This document shows, one piece after another, positions 45,513-54,716 of a stretch of 64,000 nt of DNA. The stretch's first letter is position 1. Every line of letters starts with the position of its first letter. The stretch comes from Microbacterium sp. SORGH_AS_0428. Its GTDB lineage: Bacteria > Actinomycetota > Actinomycetes > Actinomycetales > Microbacteriaceae. The stretch is taken from assembly GCF_031453615.1 (NCBI RefSeq), contig NZ_JAVIZT010000001.1:1-64000 (forward strand), in the 5' to 3' direction. The position numbers and the translations under genes are program-made. The notes beneath the pieces are model-generated. The model saw only the letters and a program-made list of their open reading frames with translations, searched no databases and had not been told where the DNA came from.

Positions 45513-45775
45513 GGTAGCCTCCAGTTCTTACTGACTACTGCGACGCTGGCATTGCCAGCTGCGTTGAACGACGTCAAGAGGTCGCAGCTTTCGACGCGTA
45601 TTCGCTTGGGGGCGGACTCACGCGGGCCTTGTGCGTCGTACGCGACTGACCGAGGGCAGTTTCTCCAGGGTCCGGTCGATGAAAACTCAGCCGGTCTCGG
45701 ATCGAGACATCGCTGATCGATGAACTGTGTGAATCGTCTTGGCGCGTCGAGGCGGTGGTCCGCGACGGGGATCGA
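45513..45775. other. No gene recognised between recombinase relic and PIN-like gene
   Basis: 263 bases without a convincing reading frame. TCTCGGATCGAGA near 45699 is a small palindrome. Probably eroded mobile-element DNA. Confidence 0.4.
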
Positions 45776-46993
45776 TTAGTTCGACGTATCGCGCGGGGGC
45801 GGCACCAACTTCCCGTCGCGATCGAGCAAGCGGATTCTGCAACCCTCCGGCAGCTCCGTCAACTGTTCAGGCGGCACCGTCGAGAACCCTTCTCCCGGCC
45901 CCACTGTCGTCCAATCCGAAAGGTCCTCGGCCTGCGAGTTGGCAAGCGTCGTCAGATTATCGAGGACGTCAGGCAGGTCATACAGGTTTGAAATGACGGT
46001 GGTGCCGTAACGCGCCGGTGCGCGGGTGAGGCTTGCGATGGCGGCTGCGTCGCGGTCTGTAACGACGGCGTGGCAGTACGGAATGGCGATGCTGAGTGCA
46101 TCGATGTCTCGAAGCATGTTCCAGGTCCACTCGCGGGCAGGGTTGCGGAAGATCTCTCGTTTCATATCAGCGGCGATGACCAGCGTGGGTATGAGTTCGC
46201 TGAACTGCACCATTCGCGCTCGCGACTGCGCTTCGGTTCCGTACACGACGGCGCTGAGCGGGAGCTTGTACTCGTTCAGGATCGTCGTGAGTGTCTCGCC
46301 ACACTCGTGCGTGAGTTCACGGGCGAGCAGCTTGATGCGGAGCAGTTCCCGTGATTTCGTGGTCGCCGCCTGCGACGTGAAGCTCTGCTCCCACTCGAGT
46401 CGATTGCCTTGTGCGGTCTCGTAGTCCCGAGGCATCACATATCCGTCCTTAATGAGGTCTGGGAGCGCAGCATTCGCGGGGCCCGCCATCAGCTCGAACT
46501 CACAGAACTGGTTGAGGCGGCGGAGCCAGTTCCTGCTGACGGACCGCAGCGGCGCGTCATCCGCGTCTACGACGGTCATGAAGCCCTCTACGCCCCGGAA
46601 GGCCCAGTGCACACCGATGCCGAGTACACGCGGCGGCGGAGGTAGGAAGGTGGGCCGGCCGACCATTTCGTGCAAGCCGACGAGCAGCTGGTGCCGAACG
46701 AGGTCGGGGCGATGCCTAATCGTCCTTCCCATCGCGATCGGCGCCATCACCCGCGAAATGCTCTTTCGCTGCGCAGGATCGAGGATGCGCCCGGTCTCCT
46801 CGTAATGAGTAGCGGAGAGAGGAAACGCGACGCCCTTCGCTGCCGCTGACTTGATTCGCTCGAGCAGGCCGAGGTCAGCGGGATCGAGCGGGCTCCCGGT
46901 GTTAGCTTTCGCGAGGCGAATCCACACCCATTGATCGAGGTACACCGAAGGGCGAACCGTCTTGAGACGCAGGTCCGGCTGTTGTTGAGACAT
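45776..46993 (-). CDS. PIN-like domain protein, putative nuclease
   Basis: 405 residues from the ATG at 46993 (MSQQQPDLRLK). RPSVYLDQWVWIRLAKA near residue 18 looks like the first strand of a PIN fold with its acidic residue. Later CHAVVTDRDAAAIASL fits the strand with the last acidic pair, and ALSIAIPYCHA precedes it. The centre is long and helical and unassigned. Divergent from the ABC-3C operon with 428 bases between starts. It could be an independent toxin-like RNase or an added effector of that system (inference). Confidence 0.55.
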   Translation of the reverse strand: MSQQQPDLRLKTVRPSVYLDQWVWIRLAKANTGSPLDPADLGLLERIKSAAAKGVAFPLSATHYEETGRILDPAQRKSISRVMAPIAMGRTIRHRPDLVRHQLLVGLHEMVGRPTFLPPPPRVLGIGVHWAFRGVEGFMTVVDADDAPLRSVSRNWLRRLNQFCEFELMAGPANAALPDLIKDGYVMPRDYETAQGNRLEWEQSFTSQAATTKSRELLRIKLLARELTHECGETLTTILNEYKLPLSAVVYGTEAQSRARMVQFSELIPTLVIAADMKREIFRNPAREWTWNMLRDIDALSIAIPYCHAVVTDRDAAAIASLTRAPARYGTTVISNLYDLPDVLDNLTTLANSQAEDLSDWTTVGPGEGFSTVPPEQLTELPEGCRIRLLDRDGKLVPPPRDTSN

Positions 46994-47421
46994 GGGAGCT
47001 GTGAGTCTATCGACGCGCTCGAGCGCGATGACCCGGAAGTAGCTCAGCCGCCACGCGATGATGGGTTCATACCTAACAGGATCGTCGCGCCAGCTCTGCC
47101 GCGAACGGCGTATGTGCTCGGGGCTTCTCTCGGGCTGTCTCATTGCATATGCCCATCACGGATGAACTGGGGCAGCTTTCCGTTGGTGATGTCGAATGGA
47201 GAACGTCTATTGGCTTGGCTGACGCTCGTTCACAGCCGCGCATCCGCTCCTCGTCGGGCAGCGGTGTAGAGGATCCCCTCAGACATCATCCGCCGCTTCC
47301 GATGAAGAGGGCTCACGATGAGTGAGCACGAACGCGCCGGCTACTTCGCTTTCGGGTGCGTCCGACGCGTGTGCCGTCTGTCGCGCCGGAGTCGAGGCCG
47401 GGTTTCCGCTAACTTGGGCAC
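46994..47421. other. 428-base divergent intergenic region
   Basis: Lies between the PIN-like gene and the ABC-3C operon and must hold both promoters. The minus frame stays open to 47143, so an N-terminal extension of the PIN-like protein (MRQPERSPEHIRR) is possible, but it is not conserved-looking. No RNA gene or repeat recognised. Confidence 0.45.
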
Positions 47422-48519
47422 ATGGGACATGGGGATGAGATCAGCGTGCGCGACCTCCAACCCCCAACTTCGACCTTCGCGCTCACCGCTGCTCAAGCGG
47501 AGCATGGGCCTCGCCTTGCCCCTCGGAAGGTCATTCAGACCTACGACCCCGATGAATGGGAGATCTTTATCGAGGAGTGGGCGACGGGCTTAGCTCCCGG
47601 GTACATCCGAGTCCAGCGCTTCGGCGGATCGGGCGACCGTGGCGTTGACGTCGCCGGCTTCAAGACTGATCGAGGCTTCGAGGGGGACTGGGACTGCTTC
47701 CAGGGGAAGCACTACGACAAGAGCCTGACACCGTCGATCGCCTGGCCGGAGATGCTCAAGGTCTTCCTCCTTCCGGTACGCACCCCTCTTTACACGCTGC
47801 CATCCAGCTACAGCTTCATCGCTCCTCGCGGACTAGGTACCGGTCTGGCGCACCTGATCTCCACCCCCACGGAACTTCGCGCGAAGTTCCTGGAGCAGGT
47901 CGAGTCCAGCACGGCCAAGCCGTTCAAAGAACTCGACGACGACACCCGAAACGCCGTCTATCTTCTCGCAAGCGTGACCGACTTCTCGATCTTCGACTCA
48001 GTTGAAGTCCTAGCCTTACTCGATCAGCACAAGGCAACGCCATACTTCGCAGCTCGATTCGGTGGTGGACTCCCCTCTCGCCCAGCGTCCGATAACCCGC
48101 CGCAAGAGGTCGGTCCCGAGGAGCTCGTGTACTTGACCAAGCTTGTTGATGCATACCGGGAGCGATACGTGAGTGTCGACAGCGTTGCTTCCGCGGGGCT
48201 GCACAACAAGGCCGGGGCGCACCTCCAGAGACAGCGAGAGAGTTTCTTCCGCGCGGAAGCGCTCCGTACCTTCGCCCGTGACCGGGTGCTTCCCAACACG
48301 TTCGAAGGTCTCCAGAACGAGCTGTTCGACGCGATTGTTGAGACAGTCGAGGCCGATCACGCCGATGGGTTGGAGCGTCTGCGCCGCACGCTCGAGCAAG
48401 CGGTCAACGCGCAGCTGAGCGCCAACGCCCTCATTCAAGTCACGGAGCCGGCCGATCGGCGGGGGATCTGTCACCAGCTCGCTAACGATGACCGCCTCAC
48501 CTGGGTCGCCGACAAATGA
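47422..48519 (+). CDS. ABC-3C system effector with PD-(D/E)xK-type nuclease domain
   Basis: 365 residues. Residues 40-110 hold GSGDRGVDVAGF and WDCFQGKHYD, the D...QxK pattern of Mrr-like restriction-endonuclease folds. From about 150 on is a helical C-terminal region of the kind that tethers ABC-3C effectors to the complex. Its stop overlaps the middle-component ATG. The three genes together match ABC-three-component conflict systems, in which an ABC ATPase senses invasion and licenses the effector. DNA cleavage is inferred from the fold. Confidence 0.8.
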   Translation: MGHGDEISVRDLQPPTSTFALTAAQAEHGPRLAPRKVIQTYDPDEWEIFIEEWATGLAPGYIRVQRFGGSGDRGVDVAGFKTDRGFEGDWDCFQGKHYDKSLTPSIAWPEMLKVFLLPVRTPLYTLPSSYSFIAPRGLGTGLAHLISTPTELRAKFLEQVESSTAKPFKELDDDTRNAVYLLASVTDFSIFDSVEVLALLDQHKATPYFAARFGGGLPSRPASDNPPQEVGPEELVYLTKLVDAYRERYVSVDSVASAGLHNKAGAHLQRQRESFFRAEALRTFARDRVLPNTFEGLQNELFDAIVETVEADHADGLERLRRTLEQAVNAQLSANALIQVTEPADRRGICHQLANDDRLTWVADK

Positions 48520-48992
48520 CGCAGTTGCTGAATAGCCCGCTCGAGATCGGCATTCGTGTCGTCGCACTGCTCACCGCCCTGTATCCGGAGCGAGCTGACC
48601 TCGCCCGAATCGTGCTGCTCGACCACGTTGTGCTCCACAGTGGTGACTTCGCGGGGGCGAAGAGCCTCCACCCGGAGATCCCGGGGCGTGTCGGTGAGCT
48701 GGGCGTGAAACGTGAACTCATTCGCGAGGGCATTACCCTCATGGGTGCACGGGGGCTCGTCGTCCGCGACCTGACGACAGCAGGCATCTATTACAGCGCC
48801 GGCGAGGATGCTCGTCCGTTCCTTGCTGCCATGGACGCGGTCTACCTCGCTCGCTTGCGCGCGCGGTGCGCGTGGGCGGCGTCAACGTTCGGCACTCTTG
48901 ACGACGACGAGATTAGGGTACGGCTCGGTGCCGTGCTTGGAAGCTGGGCCGAGGAGTTTGAACAGTTGAGCGGGCAGGATCACCATGGTTAG
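48516..48992 (+). CDS. ABC-3C system middle component
   Basis: 158 residues. LLNSPLEIGIRVVALL, LARIVLLDHVVLHSGDF, SLHPEIPGRVGELGVKRELI and GITLMGARGLV are the layout of the short winged-helix middle component (MC2-like) of ABC-3C systems. It bridges ATPase and effector. Overlaps both neighbours (4 and 8 bases), so all three are translated together. Confidence 0.8.
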   Translation: MTQLLNSPLEIGIRVVALLTALYPERADLARIVLLDHVVLHSGDFAGAKSLHPEIPGRVGELGVKRELIREGITLMGARGLVVRDLTTAGIYYSAGEDARPFLAAMDAVYLARLRARCAWAASTFGTLDDDEIRVRLGAVLGSWAEEFEQLSGQDHHG

Positions 48993-50841
48993 TCGACTCC
49001 ACCTCGTTCATCTCACTGCCGTCGGCAAGAACGTGCCTCCGGCGACTATCGAGTTCGGCGACCGCCTCACCGTGATCCACGGTGCATCGGACACTGGCAA
49101 GTCGCACGTATTCGACCTTCTAAACTACTCGTTCGGTCTCGCTCAGACGATCGAGCTTCCGGACGAGGCCAAGGGCTACCAGTACGTGCACCTTGGCGTT
49201 CGAACCGCGGACGGCACAGTCATCACGCTCGTTCGTGATCTGACCGGAGGGAATGTCGGGCTTGTTGAAGAAGACCTTCGCGAGCTCCTGACTGAGCCCG
49301 CTCCGGAGTACTTGGTCCCGAAGCATGTGTCGAGCGATCCGCGGAGCGTTTCACGCGTTCTCCTCTCGCTCACAGACCTCGATGAGTGGGTGGTTAGAAA
49401 GAGCCAGCACAACGACACGCGCCCGTTGCAGTGGAGAGATGTCATCCGCCTCGCCGCGGTCGATGAGGAGACGATTCTCACCAAGCGCTCTCCCATCGAG
49501 TCTGGGCAATACTCCGATCGCCCAGTCGAGGCGGCGATCTTCCGCATGTTCATCGAGGGTCACGATGATTCCGGATTGACGCCGATTCCCAAGGCAACCG
49601 AGTTGAAGAAGATCTCGGCGAACAAGCTCGAAGTACTGGATCAGGTTATCGCGGCACTTGAGCAAGAGCTTGCTGCGTCTTCGTCGGTTGATCAGCTTCG
49701 TGATCAACTTGGGCGGCTTAACGAATCTCTCATCTCCGCCAGCAGAGCGCTTAATGACGTGAGTTCTGAACGCGACGCGCTCGTGCTGCGCCGCGCAGCC
49801 AACACAGAAATGTTGGCCAGTTTCGTGGAACGCCAAGACGAACTTGGGAGTCTCGAGGCGCGATTTGGCCTGCTCCGCACTCAGTACGAATCTGACCTCT
49901 CGCGGCTCGAGATGTTGGCTCAGGCCTCAGACGTGCTCGCAGTCGAGACGGACGGAACCTGCCCCTTCTGTGGCGCGGAACCCGCACATCAGCACTGGCC
50001 GGAATCCCCGCTCGCTTCGGATGAACCGGCGACCTTCGCCGCCGCTATCGCGTCCGAGCGAGACAAGGTCCTGTCTCTACGGGAGAACCTTGACGAGACG
50101 ATCAGCTCCATCCGGAGCGAGCGCCGAGAAGTCACGGTGCACGCTAAGAAGGTCTCGGACGCAAACCTGCAACTCACCAGCCAGATTCGTCGACTGGACA
50201 CCGAGATCAAGACGCCAGGTGGCGATATGACACCACTTCTTGAGACTCGGTCTCGCGTGGAGCGGGAGATAGACAATCACAACCGTCTTCTGGACCTCCT
50301 TGCACTACGCAACGCTACCGCTCAAGTCGAGAAGCCAAAGACGTCAACCGAGGTGCCGATCGTTTCGGCTGACTTGCATCAGTTCGATGTGATCGCACAG
50401 GAAATACTCCGACAGTGGTCCTTCTCGGCGGACAGCACTGTGCACTATTCCACTAGTGAGCGCGACCTGGTCGTCGACCAACGCGTCCGCCGGGTACGAG
50501 GCAAGGGCGTGCGCTCGATCCTCCACGCGCTCTTCAATGTGGCGCTCGCGGAATACTGCCTCCGCCGCGACTACAGGCATCCGGGGTTTGTCATTCTCGA
50601 CTCGCCGATTGTCACATATCGACAGCCTGGAGATCCGGAGCTGACCGGAGAAGATGAAACGATCGGTACGAACGTCGTCGACGCGTTCTACGCCTATCTC
50701 CAGAATCAGTTCAGTGGCCAAGCGCTGATCCTTGAGAACAAATCGCCGGTCTCACCGTTGCCCGAAGGAAGCCGCGAGTACTTCTTTGGTGGCACGGCGA
50801 CGAAGAGCGAACGGATGGGGTTCTACCCGCCGCGCAACTAG
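48985..50841 (+). CDS. ABC-3C system Rad50-like ABC ATPase (DUF3732-type)
   Basis: 618 residues. Walker A GASDTGKSH (about 35), long coiled-coil arms (about 210-450) with a zinc hook CPFCG at about 330, a signature-like region RVRGKGVRSILHALFNVAL, and Walker B FVILDSPI. This is the SMC/Rad50-type ATPase of ABC-3C systems, expected to dimerise through the hook and clamp nucleic acid. It lacks the Mre11 partner of true Rad50. Less GC-biased codons than the flanks suggest transfer. Confidence 0.85.
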   Translation: MVSRLHLVHLTAVGKNVPPATIEFGDRLTVIHGASDTGKSHVFDLLNYSFGLAQTIELPDEAKGYQYVHLGVRTADGTVITLVRDLTGGNVGLVEEDLRELLTEPAPEYLVPKHVSSDPRSVSRVLLSLTDLDEWVVRKSQHNDTRPLQWRDVIRLAAVDEETILTKRSPIESGQYSDRPVEAAIFRMFIEGHDDSGLTPIPKATELKKISANKLEVLDQVIAALEQELAASSSVDQLRDQLGRLNESLISASRALNDVSSERDALVLRRAANTEMLASFVERQDELGSLEARFGLLRTQYESDLSRLEMLAQASDVLAVETDGTCPFCGAEPAHQHWPESPLASDEPATFAAAIASERDKVLSLRENLDETISSIRSERREVTVHAKKVSDANLQLTSQIRRLDTEIKTPGGDMTPLLETRSRVEREIDNHNRLLDLLALRNATAQVEKPKTSTEVPIVSADLHQFDVIAQEILRQWSFSADSTVHYSTSERDLVVDQRVRRVRGKGVRSILHALFNVALAEYCLRRDYRHPGFVILDSPIVTYRQPGDPELTGEDETIGTNVVDAFYAYLQNQFSGQALILENKSPVSPLPEGSREYFFGGTATKSERMGFYPPRN

Positions 50842-50986
50842 GCGCCGGACATCTGCGCCAGAGCGGAGCGCCGGGGCTCTTGCTTTCGGCGGTTGATGTC
50901 ACGCTCAGTGAGCCTCCCCGTCGCCCGCGCGCCGCCCGTTAGGCTGGCCAGGTGGCTGGCGTGAGGATGCGGACCGGGGGAGCGCG

Positions 50987-51670
50987 ATGAGCTCGCCCGC
51001 TGTCGGCGCCCGCGCGGCAGACGGCGTCTTCGACGGGCTCCGCGAAGAGATCGTCACCGGGCGTCTCGCGGTGGGTGAGCGGCTTCCCTCCGAAGCCGCT
51101 CTCGCCGAGCGCTACGGCGTGAGCCGTCCGAGCGTCCGCGAGGCCATCCGCTCGCTCCAGACTCTCGGCCTCACCCGCACCCGAACGGGCAGCGGCACCT
51201 ACGTGGTGTCGGACCGTCCCGCCCTCTCTCTCGGCTACGGCGATTTCTCGCCCCGCGACCTCAGCGAGGCGCGACCGCACATCGAGGTGCCCGCGGCCGG
51301 CCTCGCCGCCGAGCGACGCACCGACGAACAGCGCACGGAGCTCGTCGCGCTCTGCGACCGCATGGATGCCACCACCGACCCGGAGGAGTGGGTTGAGCTC
51401 GACTCGCGCTTCCACGTGCTCGTGGCCGAGGCATCCGGAAACGCGGTGTTCGCCCGCGCGGTCGGCGACATCCGCGACGCCCTCAGCCACCAGTCGGGCG
51501 TCGTGAACCTCATCGCGGATCGTCGTGAGCCTTCTTCCCGCGAGCACCGGGCGATCGCCGAGGCGATCGGTATCGGATCGGCCATCGAGGCACGCGAGGC
51601 CATGCGCGCGCACCTCGGCGCGGTCGAACGCGTCGTCAGCCCGCTGTCGGAACCAGCTTCTCGGGACTGA
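50987..51670 (+). CDS. GntR-family regulator, FadR/FCD type
   Basis: 227 residues. N-terminal winged helix (GLREEIVTGRLAVGERLPSEAALAERYGVSRPSVREAI) and a C-terminal all-helical FCD domain with metal-ligand-like D/H residues (ELDSRFHVLVAEASGN). Its 3' end overlaps aspA by 35 bases convergently. Likely controls the asparagine/aspartate genes, given the FadR-like motifs between aspA and the permease gene. Confidence 0.9.
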   Translation: MSSPAVGARAADGVFDGLREEIVTGRLAVGERLPSEAALAERYGVSRPSVREAIRSLQTLGLTRTRTGSGTYVVSDRPALSLGYGDFSPRDLSEARPHIEVPAAGLAAERRTDEQRTELVALCDRMDATTDPEEWVELDSRFHVLVAEASGNAVFARAVGDIRDALSHQSGVVNLIADRREPSSREHRAIAEAIGIGSAIEAREAMRAHLGAVERVVSPLSEPASRD

Positions 51671-53033
51671 GCGCCGCAACCAGCGCGTCGGCATCCAGGA
51701 GCCCGCGCTCGAGGACGATCTCGGGCACCGAACGCCCCGAGCGCAGCGCCTCACCGGCCACCTCGGTCGCCGCGCGGTAGCCGATCAACGGGTTGAGGGC
51801 AGTGGCGAGCCCGATCGAGTCGGTCACGCGGGCGGCCATCACCTCCGGACGGGCCTGGATGCCACTCACGCACCGCTCGGCGAGCAGCCGGCACGCGGCG
51901 GTCAGGTGCGCGATGCTCTGCGACAGCGCGCGCACGATGACCGGCTCGAATGCATTCAACTGCAGCTGACCCGCCTCGGCGGCGAGGGTGACGGCGAGAT
52001 CGTCGGCGATGACGGTGTACGCGACCTGGGTGACCACCTCGGGGATGACCGGATTCACCTTGCCCGGCATGATGCTCGATCCCGCCTGCAGCGCCGGCAG
52101 GGTGATCTCGCCGAGACCGGCGCGGGGCCCCGACGACAGAAGGCGCAGATCGTTGCACGTCTTGGAGAGCTTCACGGCGATGCGCTTCAGCATCCCCGAC
52201 AGGTGGACGAAGGCGCCCGGATCCTGCGTGGCCTCGACGAGGTCGGCGGCGGGAACGAAAGGGCGACCCGTGAGCTCGGCGAGGTGCCTGACGGCCAGTG
52301 GGCCGTAGCCGGCGGGCGCGTTCAGGCCGGTGCCGATCGCCGTCGCGCCGAGGTTCACCTCGAGCAGTAGCCGCGCGGACTCCTGCAGTCTCTTGCGGTC
52401 CTCATCGAGCATGACCGCGAACGCGCCGAACTCCTGGCCGAGGGTCATCGGCACCGCATCCTGCAACTGCGTACGACCGATCTTGACGAAACCGGCGAAC
52501 TCGGCGGCCTTCGCGGCGAAGGCGTCGTGCAGCACGCCCATCGCCGTATCCAATCCGTCCACCCCCTCGACGAGCGCGACGTCGATCGCCGTCGGATAGG
52601 CGTCGTTCGTGGACTGGCTCAGGTTGACGTGGTCGTTCGGGTGCAGGTGGGTGTACTCGCCCTTGGTATGCCCGAGGATCTCCAGGGCCCGGTTGGCGAT
52701 GACCTCGTTCGCGTTCATGTTCGTCGACGTGCCCGCGCCGCCCTGGATGACGTCGACGACGAACTGGTCCGCGAGCGCGCCGTCCCGTATCTCCCGGCAG
52801 GCCGTCGCGATCGCGTCTGCGCGCACCGGGTCGAGCAGGCCGAGGTCCCGGTTCGCGAGGGCTGCGGCCTCCTTCACGAACGCAAGCCCCCGAAGCAGGA
52901 ACGGATACGTGCCGATCGGCACACCGGTGACGGGGAAGTTGTCGCGGGCGCGGGCCGTGTGGACGCCCCAGTAGGCGTCGTCAGGGATCTCGGCAGGGCC
53001 GAGGAGGTCGTGCTCGGTGCGCATCGTCGTCAT
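51636..53033 (-). CDS. aspA: Aspartate ammonia-lyase
   Basis: 465 residues, aspartase/fumarase superfamily. Signature GSSIMPGKVNP, plus STNDAYPTAI and IQGGAGTSTNMNANE, which point to aspartase or fumarase C. MTTMRTEHDLLGPAEIPDDAYWGVHTARA is the aspartase-style start, and the asparaginase/permease genes next door support aspartase: aspartate to fumarate and ammonia. Confidence 0.9.
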   Translation of the reverse strand: MTTMRTEHDLLGPAEIPDDAYWGVHTARARDNFPVTGVPIGTYPFLLRGLAFVKEAAALANRDLGLLDPVRADAIATACREIRDGALADQFVVDVIQGGAGTSTNMNANEVIANRALEILGHTKGEYTHLHPNDHVNLSQSTNDAYPTAIDVALVEGVDGLDTAMGVLHDAFAAKAAEFAGFVKIGRTQLQDAVPMTLGQEFGAFAVMLDEDRKRLQESARLLLEVNLGATAIGTGLNAPAGYGPLAVRHLAELTGRPFVPAADLVEATQDPGAFVHLSGMLKRIAVKLSKTCNDLRLLSSGPRAGLGEITLPALQAGSSIMPGKVNPVIPEVVTQVAYTVIADDLAVTLAAEAGQLQLNAFEPVIVRALSQSIAHLTAACRLLAERCVSGIQARPEVMAARVTDSIGLATALNPLIGYRAATEVAGEALRSGRSVPEIVLERGLLDADALVAALSPEKLVPTAG

Positions 53034-53070
53034 GTCGCTCTCTTCCTTGAGGTGGACGAACGGCGCCAAC

Positions 53071-53085
53071 CTATCAGACAGATTC
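53071..53085. promoter_or_regulatory. Operator-like motif, copy 1
   Basis: CTATCAGACAGATTC, 38 bases before the aspA start; contains ATC-N5-GAT arms. Matches 12 of 15 bases of the copy at 53146-53160. Confidence 0.5.
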
Positions 53086-53145
53086 GACATTCTCACGGCC
53101 TGGACTTGACGGAATCGCCTCTCGGGGTGTTCAGTGGTCCCCGAC

Positions 53146-53160
53146 CTGTCAGGCAGATAC
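53146..53160. promoter_or_regulatory. Operator-like motif, copy 2
   Basis: CTGTCAGGCAGATAC, 54 bases before the permease start, same orientation as copy 1 and 75 bases from it. A shared regulator of the divergent aspA and permease genes is the simple reading. Confidence 0.5.
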
Positions 53161-53213
53161 CACCTCCTCTTCCTCGCGGCGACGGAGCCGGCGAGATCAG
53201 AAAGCGAGAACCC

Positions 53214-54716
53214 ATGACAACGGAGTCGAGTACCTCACAGACGGAGGCCGCGCTGCTGCGTACAGCCTCGATCGCCCAGGCCGAAGGCGCGGGCTTCCAC
53301 AAGGGTCTGCGCCCGCGACAGATTCAGATGATCGCCATCGGCGGCGCGATCGGAACGGGTCTGTTCATGGGCGCCGGCGGCCGACTCGCGACGGCGGGAC
53401 CGGCCCTCGTGCTCGTCTACGCGGTCTGCGCCGTGTTCGCCTTCCTCGTGATGCGCGCGCTCGGAGAGCTGATCGTCCACCGCCCCTCGACCGGCTCCTT
53501 CGTGTCGTATGCCCGAGAGTTCTACGGCGAGAAGATGGCGTTCGCTGCGGGGTGGATGTACTGGCTCAACTGGGCGATGACCTCGGTCGCCGACGTCACC
53601 GCCGTCGCGCTCTACATGAACTTCTTCAAGCAGTACGTCCCCGCGCTCGTCGGCATCCCGCAGTGGGTGTTCGCGCTCGTCGCGCTCGTGCTCGTGCTCA
53701 CGATGAACCTGCTCTCGGTGAAGGTCTTCGGCGAGCTCGAGTTCTGGTTCGCGATCATCAAGGTCGCCGCCCTCGTCACCTTCCTCGTCGTCGGCATCTT
53801 CTTCGTCGTCACCGGCACTCCCGTCGCGGGGACCACCCCCGGCTTCCACCTGATCGTCGACAACGGGGGAGTCTTCCCGAACGGTATCCTCCCCGCCCTC
53901 ATCGTGGTGCAGGGCGTCGTGTTCGCCTACGCGTCGATCGAACTCGTCGGAACCGCTGCGGGCGAGACCGAGAACGCACGCAAGATCATGCCGAAGGCGA
54001 TCCGCGCGGTCGTCTTCCGCCTCGCGGTCTTCTACGTCGGGTCGGTCCTGCTGTTCGCCCTCCTCCTGCCGTTCTCGAGCTACAAGTCCGGTGAGAGCCC
54101 CTTCGTGACCTTCTTCGGGTCGATCGGAGTACAGGGCGCCGACGTCATCATGAATCTCGTCGTGTTGACGGCGGTGGTCTCCTCCCTCAACGCCGGCCTG
54201 TACTCCACGGGGCGCATCCTCCACTCGATGGCGGTCACGGGCTCCGCGCCGGCACCGCTCATGCGGATGAACCGGGTGGGCGTGCCCTACATGGGCATCG
54301 CGGTCACCGCCGCCGTCACGGCCCTCGGCGTCGTGCTCAACGCGCTCGTCCCCTCGCAGGCGTTCGAGATCGCGCTGAACGTCTCCGCCCTCGGCATCAT
54401 CAGCGCCTGGGCGGTCATCATCCTCTGCCAGATCAAGCTCCAGCGACTGGCTCGATCCGGCGTGATGGAACGCCCGTCGTTCCGGATGCCGGGAGCCCCC
54501 TACACCGGCTGGGTGACCCTCGTGTTCCTCGCCGCGGTCATCGTCCTCATGGCGCTCGACTTCCCGATCGGCACCTTCACGGTCGGTTCGCTCATCGTGA
54601 TCGTGCCCGCTCTCATCGGCGGCTGGTTCCTGCTGCGCGACCGCATCAGGATGCTGGCCGCCGAGCAGACCGGCACGATCGCCGCACTGCAGCGCGCGGA
54701 CGAGGGCGACGCGTGA
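53214..54716 (+). CDS. ansP: Amino-acid permease, probably L-asparagine
   Basis: 500 residues, APC superfamily with about 12 helices: QIQMIAIGGAIGTGLFMGAGG (helix 1 with the GxG unwound segment), ALGELIVHRPSTGSFVSYAREF, and VGTAAGETENARKIMPKAI. AnsP/GabP-type. Gene order permease-asparaginase with aspartase divergent argues for asparagine as substrate (context). The ATG follows GAAAGCGAGAACCC; the long upstream frame is antisense to aspA. Confidence 0.85.
   Translation: MTTESSTSQTEAALLRTASIAQAEGAGFHKGLRPRQIQMIAIGGAIGTGLFMGAGGRLATAGPALVLVYAVCAVFAFLVMRALGELIVHRPSTGSFVSYAREFYGEKMAFAAGWMYWLNWAMTSVADVTAVALYMNFFKQYVPALVGIPQWVFALVALVLVLTMNLLSVKVFGELEFWFAIIKVAALVTFLVVGIFFVVTGTPVAGTTPGFHLIVDNGGVFPNGILPALIVVQGVVFAYASIELVGTAAGETENARKIMPKAIRAVVFRLAVFYVGSVLLFALLLPFSSYKSGESPFVTFFGSIGVQGADVIMNLVVLTAVVSSLNAGLYSTGRILHSMAVTGSAPAPLMRMNRVGVPYMGIAVTAAVTALGVVLNALVPSQAFEIALNVSALGIISAWAVIILCQIKLQRLARSGVMERPSFRMPGAPYTGWVTLVFLAAVIVLMALDFPIGTFTVGSLIVIVPALIGGWFLLRDRIRMLAAEQTGTIAALQRADEGDA

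Noticed and set aside
50842..50986. Right att repeat for a tRNA-Gln element
   Set aside because: No match to the tRNA-Gln 3' end (GTCCAGGTACCCCA) in this stretch; the right border of the second island stays undefined.
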